64,000 nt of DNA from Methanolobus sp. GTDB taxonomy: Archaea > Halobacteriota > Methanosarcinia > Methanosarcinales > Methanosarcinaceae. A program made the position numbers and the translations under genes. The stretch is from contig JAASSR010000003.1 in the NCBI GenBank assembly GCA_021767785.1, positions 1-64,000 of the forward strand. Direction: 5' to 3'. Below are positions 38,953 to 49,201 of the stretch, piece after piece; the stretch's first letter is position 1; every line of letters begins with the position of its first letter. Below the pieces are notes generated by a model. That model was not told the DNA's origin, made no database searches, and saw only the letters and a list, made by a program, of their open reading frames with translations.

Positions 38953-39864
38953 TCAATCGTATTTCACAGATGTTATGTACTCATGGGCAGATATAGCTGC
39001 AACAGCACCATCCGAAACAGCGGTTACTACCTGCCACATGGAAGTTCGACGGCAATCTCCTGCTGCGAATATTCCGCTAACCGAGCTTTCCATCCTGTCA
39101 TCTGTAACAATGAAACCTGCATCTGTCTTTTCAACATCCACCATTGATGTATTGGGACTGATGCCCACATAAATGAAAACACCATCTATTTTCATTTCAG
39201 TCAGTTCATCTGTTTTTACATTTTTCAGGATAACTTTGTCCACAAGTTCCTCACCTTTTATCTCCTGGACAACAGTGTCCCAGATGAAAGTAATATTCCC
39301 TTTGCCAAATGCCCGTTTCTGAAGTACGGAGCATGCTCTGAGCTCATCACGTCTGTGCACCACATAGACCTTACTGGCAATATCCGAAAGTATAAGAGCG
39401 TCAGTAATAGCAGAATCACCCCCTCCCACAACAATGACTTCCTGACCTCCATAGAAAGGACCATCACAGGTGGCACAATAAGAAACTCCTTTGGTCATGA
39501 ATTGGTTCTCACCCGGAACTCCGAGACGTTTGGGGTTTGCACCGGTGGCGACTATCACTGCAAGAGCTTCGAATTCGCCTTCGTCTGTTATGACAACTTT
39601 TCTGTCACTTTCAGCCCTTACAGCACTTACATCAGCATTCTGTATATTAACACCGGTGTTTTCTGCATGTACCTTGAACTTCTGCATCAGCTCCATTCCT
39701 GATATAGAGGGGATACCCGGATAGTTCTCAACCCTGTCAGCTGTTGATATCTGACCGGCCACAACGTTCTTTTCAAGCACCAGTGTATCAAGACCGTCAC
39801 GTACGGCGTAGATTCCTGCTGTCATCCCCGCAGGTCCTCCGCCTATAATGATAAGATCATACAT
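38953..39864 (-). CDS. trxB: Thioredoxin reductase-like flavoprotein
   Basis: 303 aa FAD disulfide reductase. The first FAD motif is IIGGGPAGMTAGIYA and the redox-active pair is in YCATCDGPFYGG at about residue 135. The nucleotide-binding motif VVVGGGDSAITDAL and the C-terminal GIFAAGDCR complete the fold. It reduces a partner disulfide protein, most probably the small CxxC protein encoded five bases upstream. In several methanogens such enzymes use F420H2 or NAD(P)H; the donor cannot be told here. Confidence 0.95.
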   Translation of the reverse strand: MYDLIIIGGGPAGMTAGIYAVRDGLDTLVLEKNVVAGQISTADRVENYPGIPSISGMELMQKFKVHAENTGVNIQNADVSAVRAESDRKVVITDEGEFEALAVIVATGANPKRLGVPGENQFMTKGVSYCATCDGPFYGGQEVIVVGGGDSAITDALILSDIASKVYVVHRRDELRACSVLQKRAFGKGNITFIWDTVVQEIKGEELVDKVILKNVKTDELTEMKIDGVFIYVGISPNTSMVDVEKTDAGFIVTDDRMESSVSGIFAAGDCRRTSMWQVVTAVSDGAVAAISAHEYITSVKYD

Positions 39865-39869
39865 GTTGA

Positions 39870-40118
39870 TCAGCTATTATCACAAACATCGCTTGCCTGT
39901 TCTTTGTCAGGAACTCCTACAAAGGCAACCTTATCGTCAATAATAGTTGTAGGTATTGAGCGTATCTTGAACTTCTTTGCAAGCTCCTTTCCTTCAGGAG
40001 TGTCCAGTTCTACTTCCTCGTATTCAAAATCGCACTGTTCGTTTAATTCCCGCCATATTTTCTTTGCAGTAGGACAAAAATGACACCATTCTGAATGTAC
40101 TAAAGTAACCTTTACCAT
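39870..40118 (-). CDS. Glutaredoxin-like small thioredoxin
   Basis: 82 aa thioredoxin fold with active site WCHFC in LVHSEWCHFCPTAKK, and the cis-proline IPTTIIDD. AAGGAGTG stands before ATG 40118; the GTG four codons earlier overlaps that site and is rejected. It lies five bases upstream of trxB, so it is the likely direct substrate. The pair may feed the peroxiredoxin at 25.8 kb, which is inference. Confidence 0.88.
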   Translation of the reverse strand: MVKVTLVHSEWCHFCPTAKKIWRELNEQCDFEYEEVELDTPEGKELAKKFKIRSIPTTIIDDKVAFVGVPDKEQASDVCDNS

Positions 40119-40284
40119 ATTATTCCACACTCCTTTTATTGCTCATTATTCTATTAGTTAGGAGGGTATATCAAATTAATGACTGTAAAAAATTGAATTT
40201 TGATATTCAATTACCATATATACAAAATGATGTTTCAAAAGGTATATTTCTAATAAACAATATTTATAAAGAGGAGGGATTGAT

Positions 40285-40980
40285 ATTTCAAAATATTCCA
40301 TCGATGAGTTTGTAAGAAACACAGGACAAAAAGACCTCGGACAAGGAAAATTCGAACTTGAACGTGACAGAATGCTGGAAGTCAACCTTGACGGGCATAT
40401 CTGGATGAAAATGGGTGTAATGGTTGCATATAGAGGTAATGTGAAATTCACAAGAGAGGGTATGCTTGAACACGGACTCGGCAAATTTATGAAAAAGGCA
40501 GTTACAGGTGAAGGAATTACCCTTACAAAAGCAGAAGGTAACGGTAAAGTCTACCTTGCTGACAGCGGAAAGAAGATATCCATACTAAACCTTGACAATG
40601 ACTCCATTTACGTGAATGGTAATGACCTGCTTGCCTTTGAGGAAAGTATCAGCTGGGATATAAAAATGATGAAAAAAGTAGCAGGGATGATGTCCGGAGG
40701 GCTTTTCAATGTCAAGCTGGAAGGTAGTGGAATGATAGCCATCACAACCCATTATGATCCACTCACACTCAGAGTGTCTCCTGAAAGGCCGGTTTACACT
40801 GACCCGAATGCAACTGTTGCCTGGTCAGGAAACCTGCAACCGGACATAAAAACAGATATTTCACTGAAAACACTGGTCGGAAGGTCAAGTGGTGAAAGCC
40901 TGCAGATGGCATTTAAAGACGAAGGTTTTGTTGTGATACAGCCGTTCGAAGAGATTCCATATGTAACACCAACGGCATGA
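40285..40980 (+). CDS. AIM24-family protein (DUF124), with apparent ATT start
   Basis: About 231 aa beta-rich protein of the AIM24/DUF124 family. Typical runs are [20 protein letters not shown] and [23 protein letters not shown]. Function is unknown in archaea. The first ATG in frame is 40372, but the 29 codons before it ([16 protein letters not shown]...) look like the conserved family N-terminus. The frame is closed by a stop at 40267 with no ATG, GTG or TTG in between. A strong GAGGAGGG (40271-40278) is ideally placed for ATT at 40285, giving [10 protein letters not shown]. If only standard starts are allowed, the gene begins at 40372. Monocistronic, no signal peptide. Confidence 0.8.
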   Translation: MSKYSIDEFVRNTGQKDLGQGKFELERDRMLEVNLDGHIWMKMGVMVAYRGNVKFTREGMLEHGLGKFMKKAVTGEGITLTKAEGNGKVYLADSGKKISILNLDNDSIYVNGNDLLAFEESISWDIKMMKKVAGMMSGGLFNVKLEGSGMIAITTHYDPLTLRVSPERPVYTDPNATVAWSGNLQPDIKTDISLKTLVGRSSGESLQMAFKDEGFVVIQPFEEIPYVTPTA

Positions 40981-41003
40981 CCTGCCTTTACTTTTTTTAA
41001 TCT

Positions 41004-41717
41004 TTAACCTTTTGTTATAAGATCATAACTGACATCAGCTTTCCTTATCTCAGGTACATCGCCCCAGAATCCCATATATTCATTCTGAATAACAATAGCA
41101 CCCTTGATACTATCAACATCTTTCACAACATCAAAAGACCTTTCAACTGCTTCCCTGCCGATATCTGTTGCATTTCCAAGAGCTGTAGCTGCCGCATCAG
41201 CAAGGGAGACATCATCAGAAAACACAACCGCAGCGTCAGCCATCCCGAAACTTATAGAAGGACCGACACTTCCCGATGAAGTACAGATACCTGTAATGGA
41301 ATCACGTGGTTCAATTTCAAAGCCCAGATCTTTCAATGGAGAATTGCCGGCATAGATACCTATTACCACAGGTCGGTCGTTTATGATAGCTATATCGCCA
41401 CCATTATCAACTATAGCAAATTCTGCCCCTGCATCTGCCATTGCTTCCACGGTCAGGGAAGAGATAGTACCTGCAACCGCACTCATGGGACCTATACCCA
41501 TAGTGTTTCCGGCCATGATCATCCTCTTGATAATCTCAGGAAAATCGCCTTTTGAATCGTATGGTTCAAGAGTGCTTCTGAAGAAGGGATCCGAAGAAAT
41601 GTATGATTCCAGTTCCCTTCGATGAAACCTTATGACTTCTTTGGCAAGCTCTATGTATGAAAGCGAGTCCGCCTGGATGGTAACAATGGTCTCTTTCAGC
41701 CTGAAATGCTCTTTCAT
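41004..41717 (-). CDS. UPF0280 / COG2122 ApbE-like protein linked to sulfur amino-acid synthesis
   Basis: 237 aa, COG2122. [20 protein letters not shown] and [12 protein letters not shown] resemble the FAD/Mg-binding blocks of ApbE-like flavin transferases. The family has been linked genetically in Methanosarcina to cysteine and homocysteine synthesis together with the two genes located immediately upstream here. The exact reaction is not known. Start at ATG 41717 (TTG 41723 is alternative). Third gene of the DUF39-ferredoxin-COG2122 operon, 20 bases after the ferredoxin gene. Confidence 0.85.
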   Translation of the reverse strand: MKEHFRLKETIVTIQADSLSYIELAKEVIRFHRRELESYISSDPFFRSTLEPYDSKGDFPEIIKRMIMAGNTMGIGPMSAVAGTISSLTVEAMADAGAEFAIVDNGGDIAIINDRPVVIGIYAGNSPLKDLGFEIEPRDSITGICTSSGSVGPSISFGMADAAVVFSDDVSLADAAATALGNATDIGREAVERSFDVVKDVDSIKGAIVIQNEYMGFWGDVPEIRKADVSYDLITKG

Positions 41718-41743
41718 AGTCAATATAAATAAAATAAAAGGTC

Positions 41744-42136
41744 TTATCCGTTATTTCCGAGTGAGAGAGCATTGTGCGGACACATTGCAACACATGTTCC
41801 ACACTGAATGCATTTGGTTTCATCCACCTGCAGATTGAACTCATCGTCCAGTGAAAAGACCTTTGTAGGACAAACAGATAGACAGGCTCCGCATTCAACA
41901 CATTCATTCTCATCCCAGTTTATTGGAGTATCCAGCTTTTTGACCACAGCCCCTTTGCTGGTTAAAGATTCGCACATCATCTCAAATTTATCTTCAAGTA
42001 CATCTGCAACGACCTCTCCCCGGGAACGGTCAAAATGTGCCTGGGATATATTAAGCAACACACCTGTCTCAAGTATTGCTTCTGCCATAATTGGTTTTGT
42101 GATAATATCACTGGAAATGTTGATCTTGATCTTCAA
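41744..42136 (-). CDS. NIL-domain ferredoxin for homocysteine synthesis (MA1822-like)
   Basis: 130 aa. An N-terminal NIL domain (about residues 1-75) is followed by two [4Fe-4S] motifs, [12 protein letters not shown] and [12 protein letters not shown]. Homologues work with the DUF39 sulfurtransferase, supplying electrons for sulfide-dependent conversion of aspartate semialdehyde to homocysteine. The start is TTG 42136, eight bases after AGGAGG and overlapping the upstream gene's stop region. Gap to the upstream gene is two bases, so the two are translationally coupled. Confidence 0.92.
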   Translation of the reverse strand: MKIKINISSDIITKPIMAEAILETGVLLNISQAHFDRSRGEVVADVLEDKFEMMCESLTSKGAVVKKLDTPINWDENECVECGACLSVCPTKVFSLDDEFNLQVDETKCIQCGTCVAMCPHNALSLGNNG

Positions 42137-42138
42137 AT

Positions 42139-43641
42139 TTATGACCTCCTGCCATATAGTTTACTGATATCATCACTTGTGATAATACCGATCACCTGCT
42201 TATTCTTATCTATAACAGGCATTGCAGAAACCGAATTCTGGTCCATTCTTCTTGCAATAACAGCTACATTTTCATCTGAATTTGCTGTAATGACCTTGCG
42301 TGTCATGATATCTTCAACAAGATCGAACTTGTTCTTAGAAACAGCTTTGGAAATGTCCCATGCAGTAACAATTCCTGCAAGGGTATTATCGCCGTTGATA
42401 ACAGGAAGATGATTAAAAGCAGTATCCATTATTGTCCTTGCAGCATCATACACACTGGCATCCTTTCCGATAGTTACCACACTCACGGCCATGATATCGG
42501 AAACAAGGGCTATTCCTTCAGTTTGTTTCATGGGCTTTGCAGATATGCCTTTGGGTACCTTTTCAACAGGCATGGAAACAAAGAAATCACCCTTTGATAT
42601 CCAGTTTTTAAGTTCTTTTGCAATGGCCCTTGATTTCTTAAAACTGGAAAGCGAAGATGTAGGTACATCATTTCCATCGATCTCAACAGAACCGCTGCGC
42701 AATTCCTCATAGGTCACCTGACGAAGGGCAGGCCTGTCCCTGCTGGGAATACCATAATCAAGAACATTCGTTGTTACTCCCGCATCACTGACAGCTGTGG
42801 CCTGTGCTATCTGTTCGTTGAGTACAGGGATAGGAACTCCCATTCCCACATAGAGAGACGTTCCGTAACCTGTGAAATTAGCTGCCCTTATGTAATCTGA
42901 ACTCATCTGTTTTAGATCACCCTGTACCATCAGGGTTCCAAAACCACCACCAGATGAATGCTGAGTTCCCTCACCTACTATATAGCCCTGAGCACCTCCA
43001 AGGAATATCCTTGTTCCGGTACCTATAGTTGTATAATCAGGATCGTTGGAAAGGGGCGAAAGGACACCTGCTCCGGAATAGGTCACATTACCCAGGGACG
43101 GAAGGAGGGTTCCCATATAAGTGTACAATGTATTCTTAGTGCTGTTGGTAGCTGCATTGTATTTCTGATACGCATTGCGCGGATTCATCATAACAGCCTG
43201 GTTCATGTCCTCAAGTGTAAGGTTCGTGTCAAGTACTTTACGGGGATAACAATCGGTTCCATGAGATGTAGCATGAAGATGAACGGACTTACCCCTGATC
43301 AGGTCCTCAATGACATGGGCACCGCCATATTCCATCTCCAGGGACTCGGATAATTGTGTGGCACCTATGAAAGCATCAACTGCAGCAACACCCGTGTAAG
43401 CTTCAACGTCATTCAAAAATATTTTCTGCATCTTAATAGGAGGTTCCGAATGACCAAAGTTCAACCAGACACCCGAGGAACACATGGCTCCAAAGGTACC
43501 TGTAGTTACCACATCAACTTCCTTTGCTGCACCGTCTGCTCCAAGTTCATCGACAATATGAACCATCTCTTCGGCAGTAACTACATTGACACTTCCATCT
43601 TTAATTCTACCGTTGATTTCATGAATTGTTTTTTTGACCAT
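42139..43641 (-). CDS. L-aspartate semialdehyde sulfurtransferase (DUF39 with CBS pair)
   Basis: 500 aa. The DUF39 domain (about residues 1-370) catalyses thiol insertion into aspartate semialdehyde on the way to homocysteine. Cys54 (GAMCSSGVW) and Cys131 (SHGTDCYPRK) correspond by position to the catalytic and persulfide-forming cysteines of the characterised Methanosarcina homologue. Two CBS domains at the C-terminus (DIMAVSVVTIG and DIMTRKVITANS regions) probably bind an adenosyl ligand such as SAM, offering feedback control. Lead gene of the operon; AGAGG precedes the ATG. A folded RNA candidate lies 260 bases upstream. Confidence 0.94.
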   Translation of the reverse strand: MVKKTIHEINGRIKDGSVNVVTAEEMVHIVDELGADGAAKEVDVVTTGTFGAMCSSGVWLNFGHSEPPIKMQKIFLNDVEAYTGVAAVDAFIGATQLSESLEMEYGGAHVIEDLIRGKSVHLHATSHGTDCYPRKVLDTNLTLEDMNQAVMMNPRNAYQKYNAATNSTKNTLYTYMGTLLPSLGNVTYSGAGVLSPLSNDPDYTTIGTGTRIFLGGAQGYIVGEGTQHSSGGGFGTLMVQGDLKQMSSDYIRAANFTGYGTSLYVGMGVPIPVLNEQIAQATAVSDAGVTTNVLDYGIPSRDRPALRQVTYEELRSGSVEIDGNDVPTSSLSSFKKSRAIAKELKNWISKGDFFVSMPVEKVPKGISAKPMKQTEGIALVSDIMAVSVVTIGKDASVYDAARTIMDTAFNHLPVINGDNTLAGIVTAWDISKAVSKNKFDLVEDIMTRKVITANSDENVAVIARRMDQNSVSAMPVIDKNKQVIGIITSDDISKLYGRRS

Positions 43642-43903
43642 TCGACATACCTCTTAGACCACAAAAGTAATTTTTAGGCTTCTATATATTACTTATGGTA
43701 ATTTGTGTTTGGAAAAATATACCGGAACAATAAACAAAGACCAATTTATACCTGCAACTCTTTATTAAAGTTGTCATTCAAAATTATCATAACAACACGC
43801 TAATTCTTCATCATATCATCCCAGCACCAGACTGGTTCTTTAGAGCTCCCACGAAAAAAATCAAATCAAAAATCTTATATCCATGTTCTTCACTATATAA
43901 AGT
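43642..43903. other. Intergenic region upstream of the sulfurtransferase gene
   Basis: About 260 bases without an ORF. On the minus strand an AATATATAG element near 43681-43690 could be the TATA box of the homocysteine operon, giving a transcript start near 43660. An A-rich tract at about 43855-43880 becomes a T-rich run on the minus strand. Confidence 0.4.
43874..43882 (+). promoter_or_regulatory. Putative TATA box of the 43.9-kb RNA
   Basis: CTTATATCC centred at 43878 predicts initiation at about 43904, exactly the first base of the outer stem of the folded RNA. Another TATA-like element (CTATATAAAG, 43893-43902) would start inside the stem and fits less well. Confidence 0.4.
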
Positions 43904-44058
43904 GAATCAAACGTGGGGGTGGTCTCATATGAGGCAGGCAGTGCTCCCTGACAAATGCTCATGGAGTTCTGCCTGCTTCTCCCCCTGAACACATGGGAAA
44001 ATGAGATAGTGGATTGAACAGCATTTCCACCCCCACTCCTGATTCCTCTGCTATTTTT
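43904..44058 (+). ncRNA. Candidate structured non-coding RNA, family unassigned
   Basis: The stretch folds into nested helices with long perfect pairing. Outer stem: GAATCA (43904-43909) with TGATTC (44040-44045). P1: GTGGGGGTGG (43913-43922) with CCACCCCCAC (44027-44036), ten perfect pairs. P2: TCTCAT (43923-43928) with ATGAGA (44001-44006). P3: 43931-43941 with 43969-43979, eleven pairs including one G-U. P3 is extended by CTCC/GGAG. A short CCC/GGG hairpin fills the remaining arm. A T-run at 44054-44058 follows the outer stem. The G-U in P3 would be A-C on the opposite strand, so the plus strand is favoured, but the minus strand (a leader of the homocysteine operon) is not excluded. No homology to tRNA, SRP, RNase P or a riboswitch I know. 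Confidence 0.55.
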
Positions 44059-44178
44059 ATATACCTAAGGGTTTATATGCATAAAATATGCTCTTTAACA
44101 GAGCACAGAAGTAAAAAGCAGGATCAATATGGAGAAACTTTTTTTGTTAACAAATTGAACCGGAAAACTGTATTAATG

Positions 44179-45477
44179 TCAGTTCTCTACAGGAATACTA
44201 AAAGAGAATTTGCTACCTTTCCCAGGTTCGCTTTCAAGCCATATTTTCCCTTTGTGCATTTCCACAAAACTTCTGACAAGAGCAAGACCGAGTCCTGTAC
44301 CCTTCTTCTCTTTTGATACAGAAGAATTTACCTGAGAGAATGATTCAAAAATCCTGCTGTGATAATCCGGATGAATACCAATACCTGTATCTTTCACGGA
44401 TATCTCTATCCGGTCATCAGTTTGTTTTGCAATAACATCGACAGACCCTGAATCAGGTGTGAATTTTATAGCATTGCTGAGAAGATTGATCATTATCTGT
44501 TTGATCTTATCGGAATCCGCCTTTAAACTAAGATCATCTGATTCTATATTAAACGCAAGTGAAATGTTCTTTTCTGAAGCCATGGGATAGACCATGTTCT
44601 CAACTTCATCAAAGATATTTTTAAGATTTACATCCTCTGAATTAAGCTCCATTTTCCCTGATTCTATCTTTGAAAGATCAAGAAGGTCATTAATAAGATT
44701 AAGAAGATGTGTTCCACTATTTTCTATATAGGTGAGGTAGTGCCTCTGTTCATCATTAATTTCACCAGCATCTCCTCTTAAAAGAACATCTGAAAACCCT
44801 ATCACAGAAGTTAAAGGTGTTCGAAGTTCATGACTCATAGTTGCCAGGAAACTACTTTTTGTGTTGTTTGCTTCTTCTGCTGCAAGCATAGCTTTGCGAA
44901 TAGCTGCTTCCGCATTCTTACGCTCTGTTATATCATTGAATGTGATAAGTATCAACGGAACTTTCTTTTCATTTTCCAAAAAAACGAACTGATCCATTAC
45001 TTCTTTCCTTCCCCTTATCTCCATGTAAATGATTTCTTCTTTCCCTTTGATCCTCAATTCCAGCATTTTTCCTTCGGGTTTTTTAAAGAAGGCCCGGAAT
45101 CTGGACATATAGATAACCCTGTCTTCTTCCAGTATATATCTTGACAGTGGTTCATTTATAATATCACATCTAGGAAAATCAAGTATTTCACAGAGTAATT
45201 GATTTGCCTTTCTGATAATTCCATTACCATCCAGAAGAGCGTATCCTACAGGAGCTTTATGGAATAAATGAAAATAACTTTCACGCTGAAGAACAAGTTC
45301 TTCCTGGGATCTTTTTAATTCTTCGTTCTGAATTTCCAGTTCTATCTGATGTACCCGAAGATTGTGAAGTAAAGAACGAATTTCTTCCTCAGTGAGTATT
45401 TGGATGTTCTCTTTTTTTTCTTTTTCATCCAAGATCTTACAGGCATCATTTTTCATTTCCTCAAAGATATCATCCAT
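44179..45477 (-). CDS. PAS-domain sensor histidine kinase
   Basis: 432 aa, no membrane segments. An N-terminal helical coiled coil (about residues 20-65) precedes a PAS domain (about 70-190, with APVGYALLDGNGIIRKANQ). HisKA follows, with phospho-acceptor His in MSHELRTPLTSVIGF at about residue 216, then HATPase_c with N, G1 and G2 boxes (INLLSNAIKFTPD, VKDTGIGI, KGTGLGLALVRSF). It has no receiver domain. It is 39 bases downstream of the CheB-CheR-PAS gene, and the two probably form one signalling unit. The target regulator is not encoded nearby. Confidence 0.92.
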   Translation of the reverse strand: MDDIFEEMKNDACKILDEKEKKENIQILTEEEIRSLLHNLRVHQIELEIQNEELKRSQEELVLQRESYFHLFHKAPVGYALLDGNGIIRKANQLLCEILDFPRCDIINEPLSRYILEEDRVIYMSRFRAFFKKPEGKMLELRIKGKEEIIYMEIRGRKEVMDQFVFLENEKKVPLILITFNDITERKNAEAAIRKAMLAAEEANNTKSSFLATMSHELRTPLTSVIGFSDVLLRGDAGEINDEQRHYLTYIENSGTHLLNLINDLLDLSKIESGKMELNSEDVNLKNIFDEVENMVYPMASEKNISLAFNIESDDLSLKADSDKIKQIMINLLSNAIKFTPDSGSVDVIAKQTDDRIEISVKDTGIGIHPDYHSRIFESFSQVNSSVSKEKKGTGLGLALVRSFVEMHKGKIWLESEPGKGSKFSFSIPVEN

Positions 45478-45516
45478 TATAATAACCCCGGCCTGGAAAA
45501 TCAGCTCCCTTTTCTG

Positions 45517-48500
45517 TCACGTAATATTTTTGTTTGTATCTGATTTTACATCGTTCTTCTTATAGAAAATACTGACAATATCCTCACATGGAAGTTTGTA
45601 AATGAATATTTCAAAAGCACCTTTGAACGGATCCTGTTCAAAACTGATCGATTTTATGTGAGCAGAAGTGCTGGTGCCTCTGACTTCTGAGTATGCCTTT
45701 TTCAACACTCCGTCCTGTGAGGGTAATAATGTCATAAGGTCTTTTCCTACCAGATCTTTATGGTCCATTGAAAAAAACTGCTCCCCGGCACAATTTATTT
45801 CTTTGATAATGAATCTTCCATTGCCATCATTTTTACAGACAATGGTTGGACTGGTAATCGTTTCATAGAGTTCTTTGTACTTTGTCCTTGTTTCCTTCAG
45901 TTCTCTTTCAGTTATAGTTTGTTCTGTGATGTCCTGAAAAGAACCATACACCCTTTTTATATTATTACCGTCTCTTTCGGCTTTACCCATCACCCTGACC
46001 CATTTATTATTACCCTTTGCTGTTTTAAACCGAAGTTTGAGGTCAAAAGGCTTACCATTTTCAAGAGCATTTGACACAGCTGTTTCTATTTTCTTTCTGT
46101 CAACAGGATCATAGAACTCAATACCAGTGTTGACATCATGTTTGAAATCGTATCCTACTTCATGTATCTTATAGACCTCTTCGGTCCAGTATGTGCGCAT
46201 TGTCTCGGGATCGATCTCCCATCCACCTATCTTTGCAAGTGAAGCTGCCTGCTTGAGCCATATTTCCTTCTTCTCAAGCGAACGTTGTGTATTTTTCAGG
46301 GTCGTTATATCTATTATAGTGACAACAACTCCTGAATAGGTATCCCGGGCTATTTTATAAGGGACTATTTTCAGAAGATACCATTTTTCATCCCAGGTCT
46401 GCACTTCAGTCTCAAAACTATTATTGGTTTCCTGAACGCCCCCAATAAGCTCCAGTACATTTATATCCTTTAGTTTGTCATTGATCCCTTCTAGAGGCCT
46501 GCCAATATCATTATCAACCAGATGGAATACATTTTTCATCATAGTGGTGAATTTTCGGACCTCAAGGTTCTCATCAAGGAATAAAATACCAATCTGAGTA
46601 TTTGACATAAGGTTTTCTATATCCTGATTCAGTTCGGTGAGTTCGATGATCTTGGCCTGATATTCCGCATTGACCGTATGGAGCTCTTCATTAACCGATT
46701 GTAGTTCTTCATTTGTAGACTGCAGTTCTTCATTACTGGCGAACAGTTCTTCATTTGTTGCCTGGAGTTCCTCATTGGAAGTTTCAAGCTCTTCTATTGT
46801 TGCCTGCAGATTCTCTCTTGTGAACTGCAATTCCTGTTCAAGATCGCTGATACGCTGTTCCACAACCTCATCCATGTCATAATGTACCTGGTCACCGTCG
46901 CCACAAATTTCATTAGGAGTAGTTTCCATCAGAAATATTGCAGCAAGAGGTTCCTGATTTTGTCTGGATGGTAACATTTTTATCCTGATGTTAAGTTTCT
47001 TTTTCACTCCATGGATATTTGTCCTTACATTGGTGTACCTGACATCCTCTTTGTTGTTGAATACCTTCTGTAATCCTGTGGTTATAGGAATTGACAGATC
47101 CTTTGTTGCCATTTTAGTTATGTTATAGACCATCTTTCCTGAAGGGACCTTGAAATAACCTTCAGTATCCCCAAGGGTGTAGACCACTTCCATATTCCCG
47201 TTGGCTATGATAACAAGAGGAAGATAATCATCTTTGAGACTGTCAAATATCCTTTCAAGCAGCTTTTCTTCCTGATTATGCCTCCATGCTCTTGGTGCAG
47301 GACTGTAATCCATTCTCGTTTTTGAGGCATCGGTGGTTATATTCCGAATTTTCTGCATGTCGATAACCTTTGATTTTCCTCTGGAACGATATATCTTCCA
47401 TTTGTGGTTCATTGGCTCAAAGCGATCAGACATGTCACCGGTGGTCTCACTTGGCCCGAGGAAAAGGATTCCTTTTGGCTTAAGGGAATAATTGAAAAGT
47501 TCCAGTACTCTGGCCTGCATCATTGGCTGGAGATAAATGAGGAGGTTCCTGCAACTTATCAGGTCAATATTTGGAAAAGGAGGATCGGTGAGGACATCAT
47601 GTTTTGCAAACACCACCATTTCCCTTATATCCCTGCTGATCTGGAACTCATTTTCAACAGGAGTGAAATGCTTTTTAAGTATGTCAGCACTCACATCCGC
47701 AATAATACTCTCAGGAAAACGACCATTCGCCGCTTTAACGATGGCCTCTTCATCGATATCCGTTGCGAAGATCTTAATATTCACATCCTTCTCAAGCATT
47801 TCCATGTTCTCTTTCAAAAGTATGGCAATGCTGTAAGGTTCTTCACCGGTGGAACAACCTGCAACCCATATGCGTATCTCTTTTTCGTCCTCATTTTCTA
47901 TTATATCCCTGATACATCTGGACGTCAGAAAATCAAATGCTTCTTTATCTCTGAAGAAGTGAGTGACTCCTATCAGGAGTTCTTTATAAAGATTGGTGAT
48001 CTCATGAGGACTGTCTTCAAGGTAACGCACATAATCCCGGAATTCATCTATGTGGGTAACCATCATCCTTCTTTCTACCCTTCTGACAACGGTAGTCATT
48101 TTATAATGTGTGAAATCTACCTTATGTTTCTTTCTCAAAAGAGCAAAGAGCCTGTCCATATTTTCCTGATCAGTGAGCAGAGATATTGTATTCTTCTGAC
48201 TGGTTGCATACGGATGATCTATAAATGATATTAATTGCTCGGGCATATCCTCTGTGGGAAGAATGAAATCAACTATGCCGGTGGATATTGCACTTTTTGG
48301 CATTCCATCGAATTTAGCATTATCCTCATTCTGTACCATGGCCATACCACCCTTTTCCTTAATCTCTTTAATACCACGCATACCATCACTGCCGGTACCG
48401 GATAAAATTATTCCTATGGCACGTTTACCCTTATCTTCTGCAAGTGATTCGAAAAATATATCTATCGGAAAATTGAGACCCCTAGATTGTCCCTGTTCAC

Positions 48501-48810
48501 TCAGTAGTAGTTTTCCATGGAAGATGGTAAGATTATTTTTAGGGGGAATAAGATAGACCTTATTAGGTTCAACAATCATTCCTTCGGCTGCTCTGAGTAC
48601 TTCCATCTTTGTTCTTTTGGAGAGAAGTTCAACCATAAGACTCTTGTAATCAGGTGAAAGATGCTGAATGACCACAAATGCCATTCCCGTGTCATGCGGC
48701 ATATGATCAAAAAAAGTTTCGATGGCTTCCAGACCACCTGCAGATGCCCCGATACCGACAATGTAAAAGCCGTTATCGTTGTTATTCCCATAATCGCCTT
48801 TTTCATCCAT
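45517..48810 (-). CDS. CheB-CheR fusion with coiled coil and multiple PAS domains
   Basis: 1097 aa multidomain signalling protein. Residues about 15-195: CheB methylesterase with the Ser-His-Asp set in GIGASAGG (Ser23), QHLSPD and GTGSDGMRG. About 210-480: CheR methyltransferase with the SAM motif [14 protein letters not shown] and [11 protein letters not shown]. About 640-740: a heptad coiled coil with repeated [22 protein letters not shown] units. C-terminal: three PAS domains. There is no receiver on CheB and no kinase domain. No che operon (CheA, CheW, MCP) is in the window, so it probably signals with the downstream kinase rather than classical chemotaxis. AGGGAG precedes the ATG. Confidence 0.93.
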   Translation of the reverse strand: MDEKGDYGNNNDNGFYIVGIGASAGGLEAIETFFDHMPHDTGMAFVVIQHLSPDYKSLMVELLSKRTKMEVLRAAEGMIVEPNKVYLIPPKNNLTIFHGKLLLSEQGQSRGLNFPIDIFFESLAEDKGKRAIGIILSGTGSDGMRGIKEIKEKGGMAMVQNEDNAKFDGMPKSAISTGIVDFILPTEDMPEQLISFIDHPYATSQKNTISLLTDQENMDRLFALLRKKHKVDFTHYKMTTVVRRVERRMMVTHIDEFRDYVRYLEDSPHEITNLYKELLIGVTHFFRDKEAFDFLTSRCIRDIIENEDEKEIRIWVAGCSTGEEPYSIAILLKENMEMLEKDVNIKIFATDIDEEAIVKAANGRFPESIIADVSADILKKHFTPVENEFQISRDIREMVVFAKHDVLTDPPFPNIDLISCRNLLIYLQPMMQARVLELFNYSLKPKGILFLGPSETTGDMSDRFEPMNHKWKIYRSRGKSKVIDMQKIRNITTDASKTRMDYSPAPRAWRHNQEEKLLERIFDSLKDDYLPLVIIANGNMEVVYTLGDTEGYFKVPSGKMVYNITKMATKDLSIPITTGLQKVFNNKEDVRYTNVRTNIHGVKKKLNIRIKMLPSRQNQEPLAAIFLMETTPNEICGDGDQVHYDMDEVVEQRISDLEQELQFTRENLQATIEELETSNEELQATNEELFASNEELQSTNEELQSVNEELHTVNAEYQAKIIELTELNQDIENLMSNTQIGILFLDENLEVRKFTTMMKNVFHLVDNDIGRPLEGINDKLKDINVLELIGGVQETNNSFETEVQTWDEKWYLLKIVPYKIARDTYSGVVVTIIDITTLKNTQRSLEKKEIWLKQAASLAKIGGWEIDPETMRTYWTEEVYKIHEVGYDFKHDVNTGIEFYDPVDRKKIETAVSNALENGKPFDLKLRFKTAKGNNKWVRVMGKAERDGNNIKRVYGSFQDITEQTITERELKETRTKYKELYETITSPTIVCKNDGNGRFIIKEINCAGEQFFSMDHKDLVGKDLMTLLPSQDGVLKKAYSEVRGTSTSAHIKSISFEQDPFKGAFEIFIYKLPCEDIVSIFYKKNDVKSDTNKNIT

Positions 48811-49201
48811 CTTAATTCCACTCCCTGAGGTAGCATTAATATTACAAAGTCAGTATGTCCAAGCTTAAAAAACATTTATAGAATATCAGCTGCAAAGTAA
48901 ATTATCCATAAAAGTTATAAACCAATTTATACGACTTGCCTATTGTATATAGAATAAATTATTTTATTTAATACTTTCATATAAGAACAGGATATTAAAC
49001 GTTTTATATGTATTTTACTATATGAGTTTCTTTGAAATAAAATATCATCATGAATATATAAAAAATACTTACAGAATCCATAATTGACGAACATAGAGCA
49101 TTAAATAATATTATAAGTATGGTATTTTTAATCTTTTTGTTGAAGGTAAAACAAAAATTAATAAATCAGGAGTTTCTACTCTATTCTGGGAGGTTTTAGT
49201 T
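48811..49201. other. AT-rich gap upstream of the CheB-CheR gene
   Basis: About 390 bases with very high AT content. I see no ORF above 40 codons with coding character, no tRNA and no strong hairpin. It should contain the minus-strand promoter of the CheB-CheR gene and the plus-strand promoter of the DUF1059 gene. Confidence 0.45.

Noticed and set aside
44011-44036. T-arm-like GTTCAATCC on the minus strand within the folded RNA
   Set aside because: No matching acceptor or anticodon stem can be built, so it is not a tRNA.
47404-48228. 274-codon plus-strand ORF inside the CheB-CheR gene
   Set aside because: Antisense to intact CheR/CheB motifs; it has no recognisable domain and no start signal.
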